Notes: a model not told the origin generated them from the letters alone. Positions 54,258 through 63,196 are shown, counted from the stretch's first letter. The stretch is DNA of 64,000 nucleotides from XN24 sp047921455 (GCA_047921455.1 JBLRWC010000008.1:1-64000), one strand, 5' to 3'. Numbers and translations are program-made.

Positions 54258-54663
54258 CATACTTCGCCACAGCCCTCCAACAGCGGTCCCAGCCGGGTTT
54301 CGCCCGTGAGCCGATCGCCGCCGGCCTCGAGCGGCTCGAAGTACAGCGTCCCGTCCCCCAGCGACTTCCCTGGCACCTGCCGTACTCTCTGGATGTGCTT
54401 GCAGCGGGATCCCCGCATACTCAGCCGCACGCCCTCGAGCCGTTGCACGCGTCGGACGCGTATTCGTACACGTGCCAATCCTCGCTCCGGAGCATCACAT
54501 GGGTCCTCTGAAAGCTGAATCGAAGTCGGACCTCGCAATCTCCCGGCTTCGCCGCCGCAAACGAGTTTGATCGTGTGCCTGACTCATGCGGCTGCGCGTT
54601 CTGCGGGAAAACTGCGCCAGGCGGCGAGCTTTCCGGACGCTCACCTACAAGCCTTCTTCACTA
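54258..54663. other. Non-coding stretch after tRNA-Leu with possible gene relic
   Basis: No intact gene is seen. On the minus strand two pieces look protein-like in different frames: MLRSEDWHVYEYASDACNG (around 54440-54500) and KSLGDGTLYFEPLEAGGDRL (around 54300-54370), running towards the repeat. This may be a frameshifted remnant of a gene that once ended inside the attachment repeat. Weak evidence. Confidence 0.3.
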
Positions 54664-55365
54664 TCAATACGGGTCGCTGCCCCCACTCTTTGGAATGCAC
54701 CTGCATCCATTCCAACTACAACAGGAATAACGATTCAAAACACATGTAACCGAACAACTCAGTTCGACTAATTGGATTTGACAGCTTGAGCTGCAGAATC
54801 CGCCTGAAAGGCACGACGCCGAGCTGCGGCCAGAATCCGAAGCCTCACCGACGTCTGGGTCAGGACCCAGAATGTCGAAATCGCGAAAATTCGCTATCGC
54901 GTCATCCATCGTCCATGCCTTGGCAGTAACGTCCAACCTGGACATGGCCAAACCGGCAAGCATGGTTGGCGATCCAGCCGGGCGCGCTTCTTGGGTCTCG
55001 GCCCCGTCAGATATCGCATCCACTACTAGCCAGTAGTTCGCAGTTGCAGGCACGTTTATCTTGAGGACAGCTTTTTCAGCATCACGATTGTAGTCAATAT
55101 TCAACCGAGAGGTTGCGCCGGAAAGCGCGCTTATTAAGGGGCCAAACGCAGCATCGTTTGCCGCGGCGAAAACAAAAATCGCGTCAGCTATTCCATCCTC
55201 GGGTTGCGCGGGGCCGACGAACCGATCTATTGCGATAATGAGGTTGTCGTGTTGGTTGATCGCTGCAGCAACAGACCCATGCATGACCTCCTCTGCTGCT
55301 ACTATCGAAGAAATCAATGCGAGAAACGCCGAAAAAAATGCCGAGCGGCAAGTAGCGAGATTCAT
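54664..55365 (-). CDS. Unknown secreted protein with nine-cysteine C-terminal tail
   Basis: 233 aa, family not recognised. AGGAG seven bases before ATG 55365 fixes the start. A signal peptide (residues 1-24, FFSAFLALISSIVAA) is followed by a domain of about 150 residues without cysteine (NQHDNLIIAIDRFVGPAQPE, YWLVVDAISDGAETQEA). The last 45 residues carry nine cysteines: C-x5-C-x3-C-x8-C-x3-C-x6-CC-x4-C-x-C. Such density suggests a disulfide-knotted or metal-binding module exported to the periplasm or outside. It reads towards tRNA-Leu. Confidence 0.6.
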   Translation of the reverse strand: MNLATCRSAFFSAFLALISSIVAAEEVMHGSVAAAINQHDNLIIAIDRFVGPAQPEDGIADAIFVFAAANDAAFGPLISALSGATSRLNIDYNRDAEKAVLKINVPATANYWLVVDAISDGAETQEARPAGSPTMLAGLAMSRLDVTAKAWTMDDAIANFRDFDILGPDPDVGEASDSGRSSASCLSGGFCSSSCQIQLVELSCSVTCVLNRYSCCSWNGCRCIPKSGGSDPY

Positions 55366-55614
55366 CCTGATTCTCCTCATATGGGCTCGTGCGGCCAAAA
55401 ATAGCAAGGGCAGTAGAATCTGGTCAAAAAGAGCCGCTCGAATCCCTTGCTGTTACTCTTTGACCGTACCCCATGAACCAAGAGGGAGGGGAGCGGGACG
55501 CGGCGAACGTGAATGCAGCTGATTGACCGGCAGCGAGGCCACCGATCCACTTAGCGTTGCCCTCGTTAGAATAATCAGACAGAACTGCGGTTGCTGACCG
55601 CTTGGCGAAGTAGG

Positions 55615-55950
55615 ATGAATACGACTACGAGACTCCTGTCGCTATCGGCGGTATTGGCTCTGGGTGCACCGGGTAGCCCTATTGAAGCGAGCCTCGACTG
55701 CAATCGGAAGCTGTCCGCGATCTTTTGCCTCGGCTGTGAATCGCAGGACGCTGGGATAACGCCAGCCTGGAAGAAACGCATCGGTGGAGCGCCAGGTGCG
55801 TGCCAGCAGTGCACGAATGTTCGTTGCGGTGATTTCGTCGAGGCCGTGGCGGATGGCAAATCGTTTACCGAGAGTGCTGGGGCGAATTGCGGCCGGGCAG
55901 TCGAATACTACGTAGTAACTAACGCTGTGCCAGCACGGAGGACCTGCTGA
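55615..55950 (+). CDS. Unknown small secreted eight-cysteine protein
   Basis: 111 aa, family not recognised. A signal peptide (MNTTTRLLSLSAVLALGAPG) is followed by a mature part of about 85 residues with eight cysteines (LDC, IFCLGC, ACQQC, VRCGDF, NCGRA, final Cys), enough for four disulfides. It ends in RRTC. The even cysteine count and small size fit a secreted effector, inhibitor or binding protein, but no motif identifies one. It is divergent from the nine-cysteine gene, 250 bases away. Confidence 0.5.
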   Translation: MNTTTRLLSLSAVLALGAPGSPIEASLDCNRKLSAIFCLGCESQDAGITPAWKKRIGGAPGACQQCTNVRCGDFVEAVADGKSFTESAGANCGRAVEYYVVTNAVPARRTC

Positions 55951-56005
55951 CGAAGGGCTCCGCTTAAGTGGCATACAGATCGGCCCACAGTAATGCCATT
56001 AGCCT

Positions 56006-56386
56006 TCACGTCGAATAGCCCCCCGTCGCTCTAACCGCTTTTTCAACCGCACTAGCACCAGTCCAGTGCGAAGGGCGTGCGCAGCGTAGAAACTGCCTCC
56101 TCGGCACCACATACTTCGCCACGACTCCCTCACAGGGATTGCGCTGAACGAGTAAGCGATCCGGGTAGATTGTGAGCGGGAACACCGATACGTCGGTGTG
56201 GTGTAGTAACGCCTCCAGCGCCCTCTCGTACTCCGCCACCAATCCCCTGCATGTTGGACAGATGGTTTCCTCCATCGTGACGTAAACCAGCAGCGCAGAG
56301 AAGTCCTCTGGTGGCCGGCCTTGAGTTTTCAGCGTGAGATCTCCGCGGTCATTCAACACCAGCACCGCTATAGAGTGAACACCCAT
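56006..56386 (-). CDS. Hypothetical CxxC protein ending across the tRNA-Leu repeat
   Basis: 126 aa from ATG 56386 (TTG 56389 is possible). The middle resembles a thioredoxin-like beginning, ALLVYVTMEETICPTCRGLV followed by a helix (AEYERALEALL) and VSVFPLTIYPDRLLV, but the protein is short for a complete thioredoxin fold. VAKYVVPRR is encoded by the antisense of the 25-bp tRNA-Leu repeat (56122-56098), so the C-terminus is formed by, or grew across, the attachment sequence. The gene may be truncated by integration. Confidence 0.45.
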   Translation of the reverse strand: MGVHSIAVLVLNDRGDLTLKTQGRPPEDFSALLVYVTMEETICPTCRGLVAEYERALEALLHHTDVSVFPLTIYPDRLLVQRNPCEGVVAKYVVPRRQFLRCARPSHWTGASAVEKAVRATGGYST

Positions 56387-56520
56387 CAAAACACGGCATC
56401 CCGCTCGATTGGTGCCCGAGGCAGTATACGAATCACGGTCCCTTGCCGGTCTTCAGGGATGCAGTGCATGCGTCCAAAACTCGGGACCCTTGCCAACGAG
56501 CACTTTCGTATACATACTCA

Positions 56521-56793
56521 ATGCATATATCGATCGAATGGGACGCCGGGAAGGCGGCGACGAATCGCAGGAAACACGGAATTAGCTTCGATGAAGCCGT
56601 CACCGCTCTGCTCGATCCGCAGGCCCTGGCCAGGGAGGACGGGTTTGCCGAGGGCGAGACCTGCTGGATCCTGCTTGGCATGAGCGCCAGGCCGCGGCTG
56701 CTGACGGTTGTCTACACATTGCGCGGGGATGAACGAATTCGCCTCATCTCGGCACGCAAGGCCACGCGAAGGGAGGCCGTTTTCTATGCGTAA
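56521..56793 (+). CDS. brnT: BrnT-family ribonuclease toxin
   Basis: 90 aa. Typical BrnT: ISIEWDAGKAATNRRKHGIS, FDEAVTALLDP, then LLTVVYTLRGDERIRLISAR and KATRREAVFYA. BrnT is a RelE-like RNase that halts translation until bound by BrnA. The toxin gene comes first, as is usual for this family, and overlaps brnA by eight bases. ATG 56521 gives the standard N-terminus. Confidence 0.93.
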   Translation: MHISIEWDAGKAATNRRKHGISFDEAVTALLDPQALAREDGFAEGETCWILLGMSARPRLLTVVYTLRGDERIRLISARKATRREAVFYA

Positions 56794-57052
56794 AGAATAC
56801 GATTTCTCGAAAGCCAAGCGGGCCAAGGACGTGCCGCACCTGGTCAGGCTGCATACCCAGGCCAGGGGCAAGAGCCGGATCACGATCATGCTCGATAACG
56901 ACCTGCTCGCCACGTTTCGAGCGAAAGCCGAGGCCGAGGGCATCGGCTACCAGACGCTGATCAACCGCACCCTCCGCCAGGCCGCGATCTCCGGACCAGT
57001 CGACGAGGCCACGCTCCGCCGGGTACTGCGCGAGGAACTCAAGGCCGGTTGA
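56786..57052 (+). CDS. brnA: BrnA-family antitoxin
   Basis: 88 aa. An N-terminal toxin-binding stretch (EYDFSKAKRAKDVPHLVRLH) is followed by a ribbon-helix-helix (RITIMLDNDLLATFRAKAEA, GIGYQTLINRTLRQA) and an acidic C-terminus. It neutralises BrnT, and the dimer or complex usually represses its own promoter. Translationally coupled to brnT. Confidence 0.92.
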   Translation: MRKEYDFSKAKRAKDVPHLVRLHTQARGKSRITIMLDNDLLATFRAKAEAEGIGYQTLINRTLRQAAISGPVDEATLRRVLREELKAG

Positions 57053-57446
57053 CCCGCCTCGCCCTCAGCGCAGCCCGGACACAAGCCGAAGTGGCGTACG
57101 AAATACAGAGGCTGCTTCCTCGGCACCACTCAACTTCGGTTCAATCAAAAACGACCATGGGCCGGCTCGCGGGATTCGGGAACCGGCCCTGTGCCATCTG
57201 CAATACGCTCCAGCACGGACCCTACTTCACCCGTCAGCAACGCCACTCCATTCTCGACGTCAACCTCAGCGGTGTTCGGCGCAACCTCAACCGAAGGTGA
57301 ACTTGCCGTGGCCCGCGCGCTGATTCTCAGTAAGCTTGCGCCCCGTCGCCATCGCCTTACCGGCTTCCCACAGGAACCCGAGCCGCCGCTTGCCCGTCGG
57401 GAAACTTCCAGTTGATCGAGTGGCCAGTGCCGAGCTCAATCTTTCG
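57053..57446. other. Intergenic stretch with third tRNA-Leu repeat
   Basis: Holds the third copy of the tRNA-Leu 3' end at 57117-57129 and an inverted repeat GGGCCGG (57159-57165) / CCGGCCC (57183-57189) with a 17-base loop. No protein-like reading frame is seen. Confidence 0.5.
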
Positions 57447-60206
57447 CTATTTCCGCAAAGCGAAGGAGACGTTCACGGTGACACCATCCCAGTTGTAACC
57501 ACCCGCGGAGACACCCGCGACAGTAACGGTGTAATTTCCGATTGGCGTGTCATCCCTGTTCCTGCGGGGCGCCGCGGTACCCCAGGTCGCGATCGCAAAA
57601 CCCTGCTCGTCGGCCGAAGCGCTACTGACGCTGGCCGTCGAAGGCCCGCTGATGGCCGCGGTGAAACTGGCGCCCGCCAGCGGCTGGTCGGCGGAATCAA
57701 GGAGCCGCGCCCGGATGGCGACATCCTCACCCTGCGCGAAGCTCGAGCCGGGCTCGAAAGTGGTGACCCTGTTGCCGCCCTTGCCGGTCGTGACCAGCCG
57801 GCCGGTCTCCAGGTCAACCGCCTTGACCGTCAATTGGGCATTTGAAGCCGGCGTGGCGCAGAGCACATTGCTGAATGCGGACTCGCATTCGGCCTTGAAC
57901 GATGCCACCTTGTAGCAATACTGCTGGCCGTTGGTGAGCCCCGTATCGAGATAGCCCGTGACCCGCCCTGTCGTTGCAAGCAACTGGGCCTTGCCGCCCT
58001 GGTCGAAATAAACTCGGTAGCCAGCCACGCCGGCGTCGCTCGAATGCACATCGCTCCAGGCCAATGCAACCTGCTGATGCCCGGCCTCCGCACTGGTGAG
58101 CGAAGGCGCCGGCGCAACACAGCCGCCACCACCGGTCTCACCGATGCTGGCCTGTGCCATCAGCACCGGTGCGGCGCCGGCAGCCTCGCGGTTGTGCACC
58201 CAGAGATCCCAGATGGTGTCGCCCCAGGCGCGCAGCTGGGCAAAGAAGGGATCGGTCTGGGCGATGTAGGCTTCCTCGCCCAGGGTAAGGTTGCCCGACC
58301 CGCGAATCTCGTCCCGCAAGAACTCGATGTACTCGCGGCTAGTGGTCTGGTAGTACAGGCTCACTTCGACGCGCGCCGGATCACCCTGCAGCGTCAACGC
58401 TACTTCAGCATAGCCGCCCGCGTATTCGTCCGGCGTGAAGAATCCAGCGTTTTCCGTGCCCTGCCACACCGGCACCGAGTGCCGCTCGGCGGCATCCCCG
58501 ATCCGGAAACCTTTCGGTGGGATGCGGTTGTCCTTGTAACGATCGGTTCCCAGCACGAAGTGGAAGGTCGTTTCCTCTCCGGTCAAATCGCTGGACGGCT
58601 TCATCTCGTAGACCAGGCGATCCATGTAGATCTCGGCGCTGCCAAGTCCAGCCGGTGCAGGAAGGCCCTCCCCGAGGTACGAGTAGCTCAGGCCCTTCAG
58701 CGTCGCGGCTGCCGTGTCATAGGGATTGACCTCGTAGACCAGCGTGCCGTCGTTCCCGTAGGCGCGGATGTTGAGGAACATCCGGCGGCCCTCGGGGAAG
58801 CCCGAAATCAGCTTGTGGCCGGTCTGGTTCTGGACCTTGAACGACAGCGCGCCGGACGTAGCGTCGTAGTGCAGATCACGGATCTCGGCGGCCAGTTCGA
58901 GTTGCTGGCGCGCCCGGTCGGCGCCGGCCAGCAGCGCCGCGGCATCGAGCCCCAGCCCCTGGCCCAGGTCCATGGTGAGCACCGTCGGTCCCTGTCGCAG
59001 GAGGCTGGCGTTGATCTCATCGTAGTTGGACGACCCGCTGACGGTGCTGGCCAGGATAGTCGGCACCCAGACGTTGCCGCCGGTGAGATCGTGGATCGGC
59101 TGGCCGCTGTTGGGGTGCTCCTCGCTCCCATCCGGACGAATCACCGAGTTCCTCTTGTCCGCGCCGGCCCCGATGCCGTCACGCATGTGGCAATCCTGGC
59201 AGGCGGCAATCTTGTTATCGGGCTGCGAGGTTACAAACACATCGGGCGCAAAGGGGCCGATTCCCGGCGCCCCGCCCTGCTGGCCATAGTCGGAGAGCAT
59301 GAATTCCGAGAAGGTTCGCTCGACATGGGAATAGGCGAACGACGGCTCGGACTCAGTCGTCAGCGGCCCCTTTCCATCCCCGCGAGTCCTTCCGTCCTGG
59401 GCCATATTGGCCAGCACGGCGTTCGACACGTCGTGGCAGGTCGCGCACATGTACTTGCTCTTGTGGAAGCGGCTGTAGAGCATCCGGTGACGCGCCTCGG
59501 CGTCGGCGAACGACGCGCGCTTGTCGTCGCCGCTGCTGACGAAGTACTGGCCGGAGCCAGCCTCCGTGTAGGCGCCGCTAAAGGGCTTGGCGCCCGCGAA
59601 GAATGGCTGGCCGTCGAAGCGCCGGATGGTCCCGGCCTGCGCGAGATCCGCGTTGTAGGTATCCGCAGCCGCGGGAGCCGACAACGGGCCGGCCTCGTCC
59701 CAGTAGCCCGTCCAGTCGCCCCCCTCGCGTGTGCCGCTGTGGGTCTCATCGAAGTGCGGGTCATACATGCGATGGCAGAAGTCGCACTGCACGCCGTCGT
59801 AATCCGCGCCGGTCATAGCGGAGGCGTTCAGCGTCGTGGAGCGACCTTCCAGCCAACCTTTCGGGAAATGGCAGCGCATACACAGGTCGGCTGCGTTGGG
59901 GTTGCCCAGCACTGCGATCGAGTCCTGCGCGGCGACCACGAAGGTCGCCCAGAACAACGGGTCGCGGGCCGCCTGCGCCATCATCGAGCCCTTCCAGTTA
60001 AAGCCGGGCTCCACCGCGGAGTTATAGCCTTCGTGGCAGTTCGTGCACCGGTTCGGCCCCTCGAGGCTCACCTGACCCGGCTGGGTCCCCGGCATGCGCA
60101 CCAGCGGGTCGTCGCCGACGGGCAGCGGTTCCCATGCCTGCGCGGTGAATGAAAAAAGCAGCACCGTGAGTAAACTCACAGCTTGTGAAAATCGGTTGAT
60201 CGACAT
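57447..60206 (-). CDS. Secreted five-haem c-type cytochrome with fibronectin-III and Ig-like domains
   Basis: 919 aa. Signal peptide (residues 1-25, ending TAQA-WEP). Five CxxCH haem sites lie in the N-terminal 350 residues: CTNCH, CMRCH, CDFCH, CATCH, CQDCH. The middle (about 430-680) is beta-rich (SFKVQNQTGHKLISGFPEGR). A fibronectin-III domain follows (about 700-790: VALAWSDVHSSDAGVAGYRV), then a bacterial Ig-like repeat to the end. It should be a periplasmic or surface electron-transfer protein; the substrate is unknown. GGGGG precedes ATG 60206. Near the nrfAH genes but on the opposite strand. Confidence 0.88.
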   Translation of the reverse strand: MSINRFSQAVSLLTVLLFSFTAQAWEPLPVGDDPLVRMPGTQPGQVSLEGPNRCTNCHEGYNSAVEPGFNWKGSMMAQAARDPLFWATFVVAAQDSIAVLGNPNAADLCMRCHFPKGWLEGRSTTLNASAMTGADYDGVQCDFCHRMYDPHFDETHSGTREGGDWTGYWDEAGPLSAPAAADTYNADLAQAGTIRRFDGQPFFAGAKPFSGAYTEAGSGQYFVSSGDDKRASFADAEARHRMLYSRFHKSKYMCATCHDVSNAVLANMAQDGRTRGDGKGPLTTESEPSFAYSHVERTFSEFMLSDYGQQGGAPGIGPFAPDVFVTSQPDNKIAACQDCHMRDGIGAGADKRNSVIRPDGSEEHPNSGQPIHDLTGGNVWVPTILASTVSGSSNYDEINASLLRQGPTVLTMDLGQGLGLDAAALLAGADRARQQLELAAEIRDLHYDATSGALSFKVQNQTGHKLISGFPEGRRMFLNIRAYGNDGTLVYEVNPYDTAAATLKGLSYSYLGEGLPAPAGLGSAEIYMDRLVYEMKPSSDLTGEETTFHFVLGTDRYKDNRIPPKGFRIGDAAERHSVPVWQGTENAGFFTPDEYAGGYAEVALTLQGDPARVEVSLYYQTTSREYIEFLRDEIRGSGNLTLGEEAYIAQTDPFFAQLRAWGDTIWDLWVHNREAAGAAPVLMAQASIGETGGGGCVAPAPSLTSAEAGHQQVALAWSDVHSSDAGVAGYRVYFDQGGKAQLLATTGRVTGYLDTGLTNGQQYCYKVASFKAECESAFSNVLCATPASNAQLTVKAVDLETGRLVTTGKGGNRVTTFEPGSSFAQGEDVAIRARLLDSADQPLAGASFTAAISGPSTASVSSASADEQGFAIATWGTAAPRRNRDDTPIGNYTVTVAGVSAGGYNWDGVTVNVSFALRK

Positions 60207-60326
60207 GACGTAGTTCCCCCTGGGTGTCCCGCGCGCCACCCCTTGCGGCGGGATCGTAGAACGACTCTAAATTCGCCGGCGGCGGGAACACTTGACCCAG
60301 GTCAGCTCTGCGGGATGTCCTTATAG

Positions 60327-60904
60327 ATTTCCATGCTGCTGCGCGCCGGGCCGCGCGCGCAGCGAGTACCGTGCTACCGCCGTCTGGCCATAGGCATTCC
60401 GCAGGCAATCGAGAAATACCCGGTCGCCCGGCGGGTCGAGATCGAACACCAATCGATCCGGGTGGTAGGGACGAGCGATTCGCGCGAGCGCCGCATGCAG
60501 CGTGATCGTGCCCTGGTCGGCGAGATAGACCAGGCTTGCGGCGGTATCGGCGACCGGATAATCGACTGAGCCATCCTGCTTGGAGAGCCCCACGGACCGA
60601 AACCAGCCGGGAAAATAATCCGGGGGTAATAGTTCACCACCTCGCCCTTGGTGATCCCGGCGGCGGGAAACAGCACCTTGTTCTCGTTGGACAGCTCGAT
60701 GCGGCCATTCTCCAGCGCCTCGTCGATGGAAATATCATCGCCGTCATCACCGGTGATATGGCGGTAGGTGTCACGATCCCAGACCTGCACGACAAACACC
60801 GGCGCTTTGCTGGACCCGCTGTCGCCCTCGCCCTGCGGTTCCGGCGTGCGCCGAAAGTCGCGTTTTGCACGAAAGCGCTTGGCCTGATCCTCACTTGCCG
60901 GCAT
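60327..60904 (-). pseudogene. Decayed LigD-type NHEJ polymerase/phosphoesterase gene
   Basis: Pieces of a LigD or PolDom gene in order but with gaps. MPASEDQAKRFRAKRDFRRT with PEP matches the start of the 3'-phosphoesterase domain; RIELSNENKVLFPAAGITKG and EVVNYY match the start of the polymerase domain. Then, in another frame, SVDYPVADTAASLVYLADQG and PYHPDRLVFDLDPPG match its core, and FLDCLRNAYGQTAVARYSLR its end. About 35 residues are missing after NYYP and roughly 100 after DLDPPG. No ku gene is in the window. The repair function is lost. Confidence 0.8.
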
Positions 60905-60923
60905 CGATAAAATTCGTCCCCGG

Positions 60924-61274
60924 TTATCTTGCTTCCCGCGCCCCTGCGCAACCGATGCATAAAGTGGTGACCGGATCGGCTTCGAGGCGGCGGGGGTCGA
61001 TTTCCTCGTCGCAGGACTCACAGGTACCGAAGTCGCCGTCGGCAATACGCGCCAGCGCCTGTTCGATGCGGCGGGCCAGCACCTGTCGGCGCCGCTGGGT
61101 CTCGATGGCCATGGCCTGGCCCTGCATCGCATCCATGCGCGACAGACGACCGACTGTCGTCTGGTCCAGTTCTACCACCCGTGTGGCTTCCAGCGCTGTG
61201 TCAGCATCAGCGCGCAGGTCCGCCTGCATCTGTTCCAACCGCGCTTTGAATGATTCGAAGTTTTGGGTATCCAT
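60924..61274 (-). CDS. DksA/TraR-family zinc-finger protein
   Basis: 116 aa. An N-terminal helical hairpin (FESFKARLEQMQADLRADAD to QVLARRIEQALARIADGDFG) is followed by a C4 zinc finger (CESCDEEI...CIGC). The family binds RNA polymerase in the secondary channel and alters promoter response, often with ppGpp. It is shorter than E. coli DksA (151 aa) and lacks the DxxDxA acidic tip, so it is more TraR-like. Divergent from nrfA. Confidence 0.88.
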   Translation of the reverse strand: MDTQNFESFKARLEQMQADLRADADTALEATRVVELDQTTVGRLSRMDAMQGQAMAIETQRRRQVLARRIEQALARIADGDFGTCESCDEEIDPRRLEADPVTTLCIGCAGAREAR

Positions 61275-61576
61275 TGCTCTTACATCCTAGTGGCCATGGC
61301 TGATTGCCGCCAGCGACGCCGGGCTGCAGATTGCATTTCTCCTGCTATCTTTAAATCAACGGGCGTGGCCGCAGGCCATGTCGGTAACCGCTGTATCAGC
61401 GCCCGACAGTCGTCTGGTTCTGAGTCGCGCCGTCGGGGCGGCGCTGGAGCTAGGCAATTCTACTTATTGCGAGACTTTCAATATATCAAGTAACCGTTGC
61501 CCGGAAGTCGGCCTATCCCGACCAGTTATTTCGCAGTCGCTCGGATGCGAGACAGGAAATCAGCAGGAGCTCAGTC
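61275..61576. other. Divergent regulatory region between dksA-like gene and nrfA
   Basis: 302 bases without a gene. AGGAG just before ATG 61577 is the nrfA ribosome site. No convincing FNR or NarL box was found, although anaerobic control of nrfA would be expected. Confidence 0.4.
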
Positions 61577-63115
61577 ATGCGTTATCTCATCACCCTGGTT
61601 GCCGGCCTTTTGCTCGTCGGCGTCGCCATTGCTATCAACGCCCAGTCCGGGGGGGCGGAAGCCAGGACGCCGGAGGGCTTCAAGATACAATCGGAATGGG
61701 AACTCGGCGAAGGCAACCTCGCCTTCAAGAACCTGCCGCACTACCAGTCGTACCTGCAAAACTACGACGACTCGCAAATGACCGAGTACGGCGGCTCAGT
61801 GCAGCACCAGAAACATAACGACTATGATCCGCTACCCAAGGGCTACAAGCACGCCCAGCCGTACCTTAAAAACCTGTGGCTCGGTTACCCGTTCAGCTAC
61901 GAGTACGATCGCGCGCGCGGTCACACTTATGCGATCGAGGACGTCATGAAGATCGATCGCATCAATCGCTACAGCGAACAAGCGGGGCTGCCCACGACCT
62001 GTTTCAATTGCAAGACCAACACCATGCCCCAGCTTTACGCGGAATATGGCGAAGAGCTCTGGGCAAAAAACTTCCACGATTTCCGCGAGCGGCACGACCC
62101 CGTCAGGCACAGCATCGGGTGCACCAATTGCCACGACCCCGAAAACCATATGCGACTCGTGATCACCAGCATTCCGCTGGCCGAAGCGCTGGAACGCCAG
62201 GGCAAGGACTGGCGGGACGCGTCGCGCAACGAAATGCGTTCGCTGGTATGCGCGCAATGCCACGTGGAGTACTACTTCGAAACCGGTGCGCATGGCGTGG
62301 CGGCGAAGCCCCATTTCCCCTGGAATGACGGCATGAATGCCGAGGATATCTATTACTTCAAAGCCGAGGGCGATCCGGAACGCGATGGGTTCAAGGGCCA
62401 GTTCAGCGACTGGGTCCACGCAGTGTCCAAGACGCCCATGATCAAGACCCAGCACCCCGAATACGAAATGTTCCACGATAGCGTGCACGCCCAGGCTGGC
62501 GTCAGCTGTGCCGACTGCCATATGCCGCGCGTCACCAGCGGCCCGGTACGCATCACCTCCCATCACTGGCAGTCGCCCCTGAAAAACGACGACCTGATTC
62601 GTGCTTCCTGCATGGGATGTCACTCGGACCGGACGCCAGCTGACTTGCGCGAGCGCACCGAGTACAACCAGGAGCGCGTCTGGAAGCAGCTCAACATCGC
62701 CCAGGAGAAATCGGTCCGGGCGCATGAGGCAGTGCGGCGCGCCATGGAAACACCGGGAGTCGATGAGCAACTGCTCGCCGAGGCGCGTGAAATGGTGCGC
62801 AAGGGCCAGTGGTTCTGGGACTACGTATCAGCCGAGAACAGCGCGGGCGCACATAACCCGGTGAAGGCGATGGACACGCTGGCCTCCTCGCAACAATACA
62901 GCGACAAGGCCGTGGAACTCGCGATTCGCGCATCGAATCACGAGATTGCGGCAGTGATGGCAACGCCCATCAAGGAACTCGTGCCGCCGATCCGCGAGCA
63001 CAGTCGCAAGCTGCAGCAAAGCCAGGAGCACCTCGATTCGCACCCCTGGCTCCAATATCTGCCGCTGTTGCCTGAAGCTGAATTGATCTGGCATGGGAAC
63101 CAGCGTGTCGACTGA
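61577..63115 (+). CDS. nrfA: Ammonia-forming cytochrome c nitrite reductase NrfA
   Basis: 512 aa periplasmic pentahaem enzyme reducing nitrite to ammonium with six electrons. Signal peptide (residues 1-23). The active-site haem has the diagnostic lysine motif CFNCK (about residue 142), followed by four CxxCH sites: CTNCH, CAQCH, CADCH, CMGCH. Catalytic surroundings such as WVHAVSKTPMIKTQHPEYEM and SCADCHMPRVTSGP are conserved. nrfH follows 80 bases downstream. Confidence 0.96.
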   Translation: MRYLITLVAGLLLVGVAIAINAQSGGAEARTPEGFKIQSEWELGEGNLAFKNLPHYQSYLQNYDDSQMTEYGGSVQHQKHNDYDPLPKGYKHAQPYLKNLWLGYPFSYEYDRARGHTYAIEDVMKIDRINRYSEQAGLPTTCFNCKTNTMPQLYAEYGEELWAKNFHDFRERHDPVRHSIGCTNCHDPENHMRLVITSIPLAEALERQGKDWRDASRNEMRSLVCAQCHVEYYFETGAHGVAAKPHFPWNDGMNAEDIYYFKAEGDPERDGFKGQFSDWVHAVSKTPMIKTQHPEYEMFHDSVHAQAGVSCADCHMPRVTSGPVRITSHHWQSPLKNDDLIRASCMGCHSDRTPADLRERTEYNQERVWKQLNIAQEKSVRAHEAVRRAMETPGVDEQLLAEAREMVRKGQWFWDYVSAENSAGAHNPVKAMDTLASSQQYSDKAVELAIRASNHEIAAVMATPIKELVPPIREHSRKLQQSQEHLDSHPWLQYLPLLPEAELIWHGNQRVD

Positions 63116-63196
63116 ACGCAAGGCAAGGACTGATGCACCCCGGCAGGCTGCGTGGCTGCCGGGCTTTCACCAGGCTCACCCTGGAGAATCAAGGAA

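Larger units (their letters stand above)
56098..57129. mobile_element. tRNA-Leu-anchored cassette 2 carrying brnTA
   Basis: Lies between the second copy of the tRNA-Leu 3' end (56098-56122) and a third, shorter copy (TCCTCGGCACCAC 57117-57129, followed by CAACTTCG where the others have ATACTTCG). The cargo is the BrnT/BrnA toxin-antitoxin pair plus the start of the CxxC gene. No integrase. Confidence 0.6.

Noticed and set aside
61470..61500. Possible FNR box (TTTCAATATATCAAG) upstream of nrfA
   Set aside because: Only the right half-site ATCAA fits; the left half does not match TTGAT.
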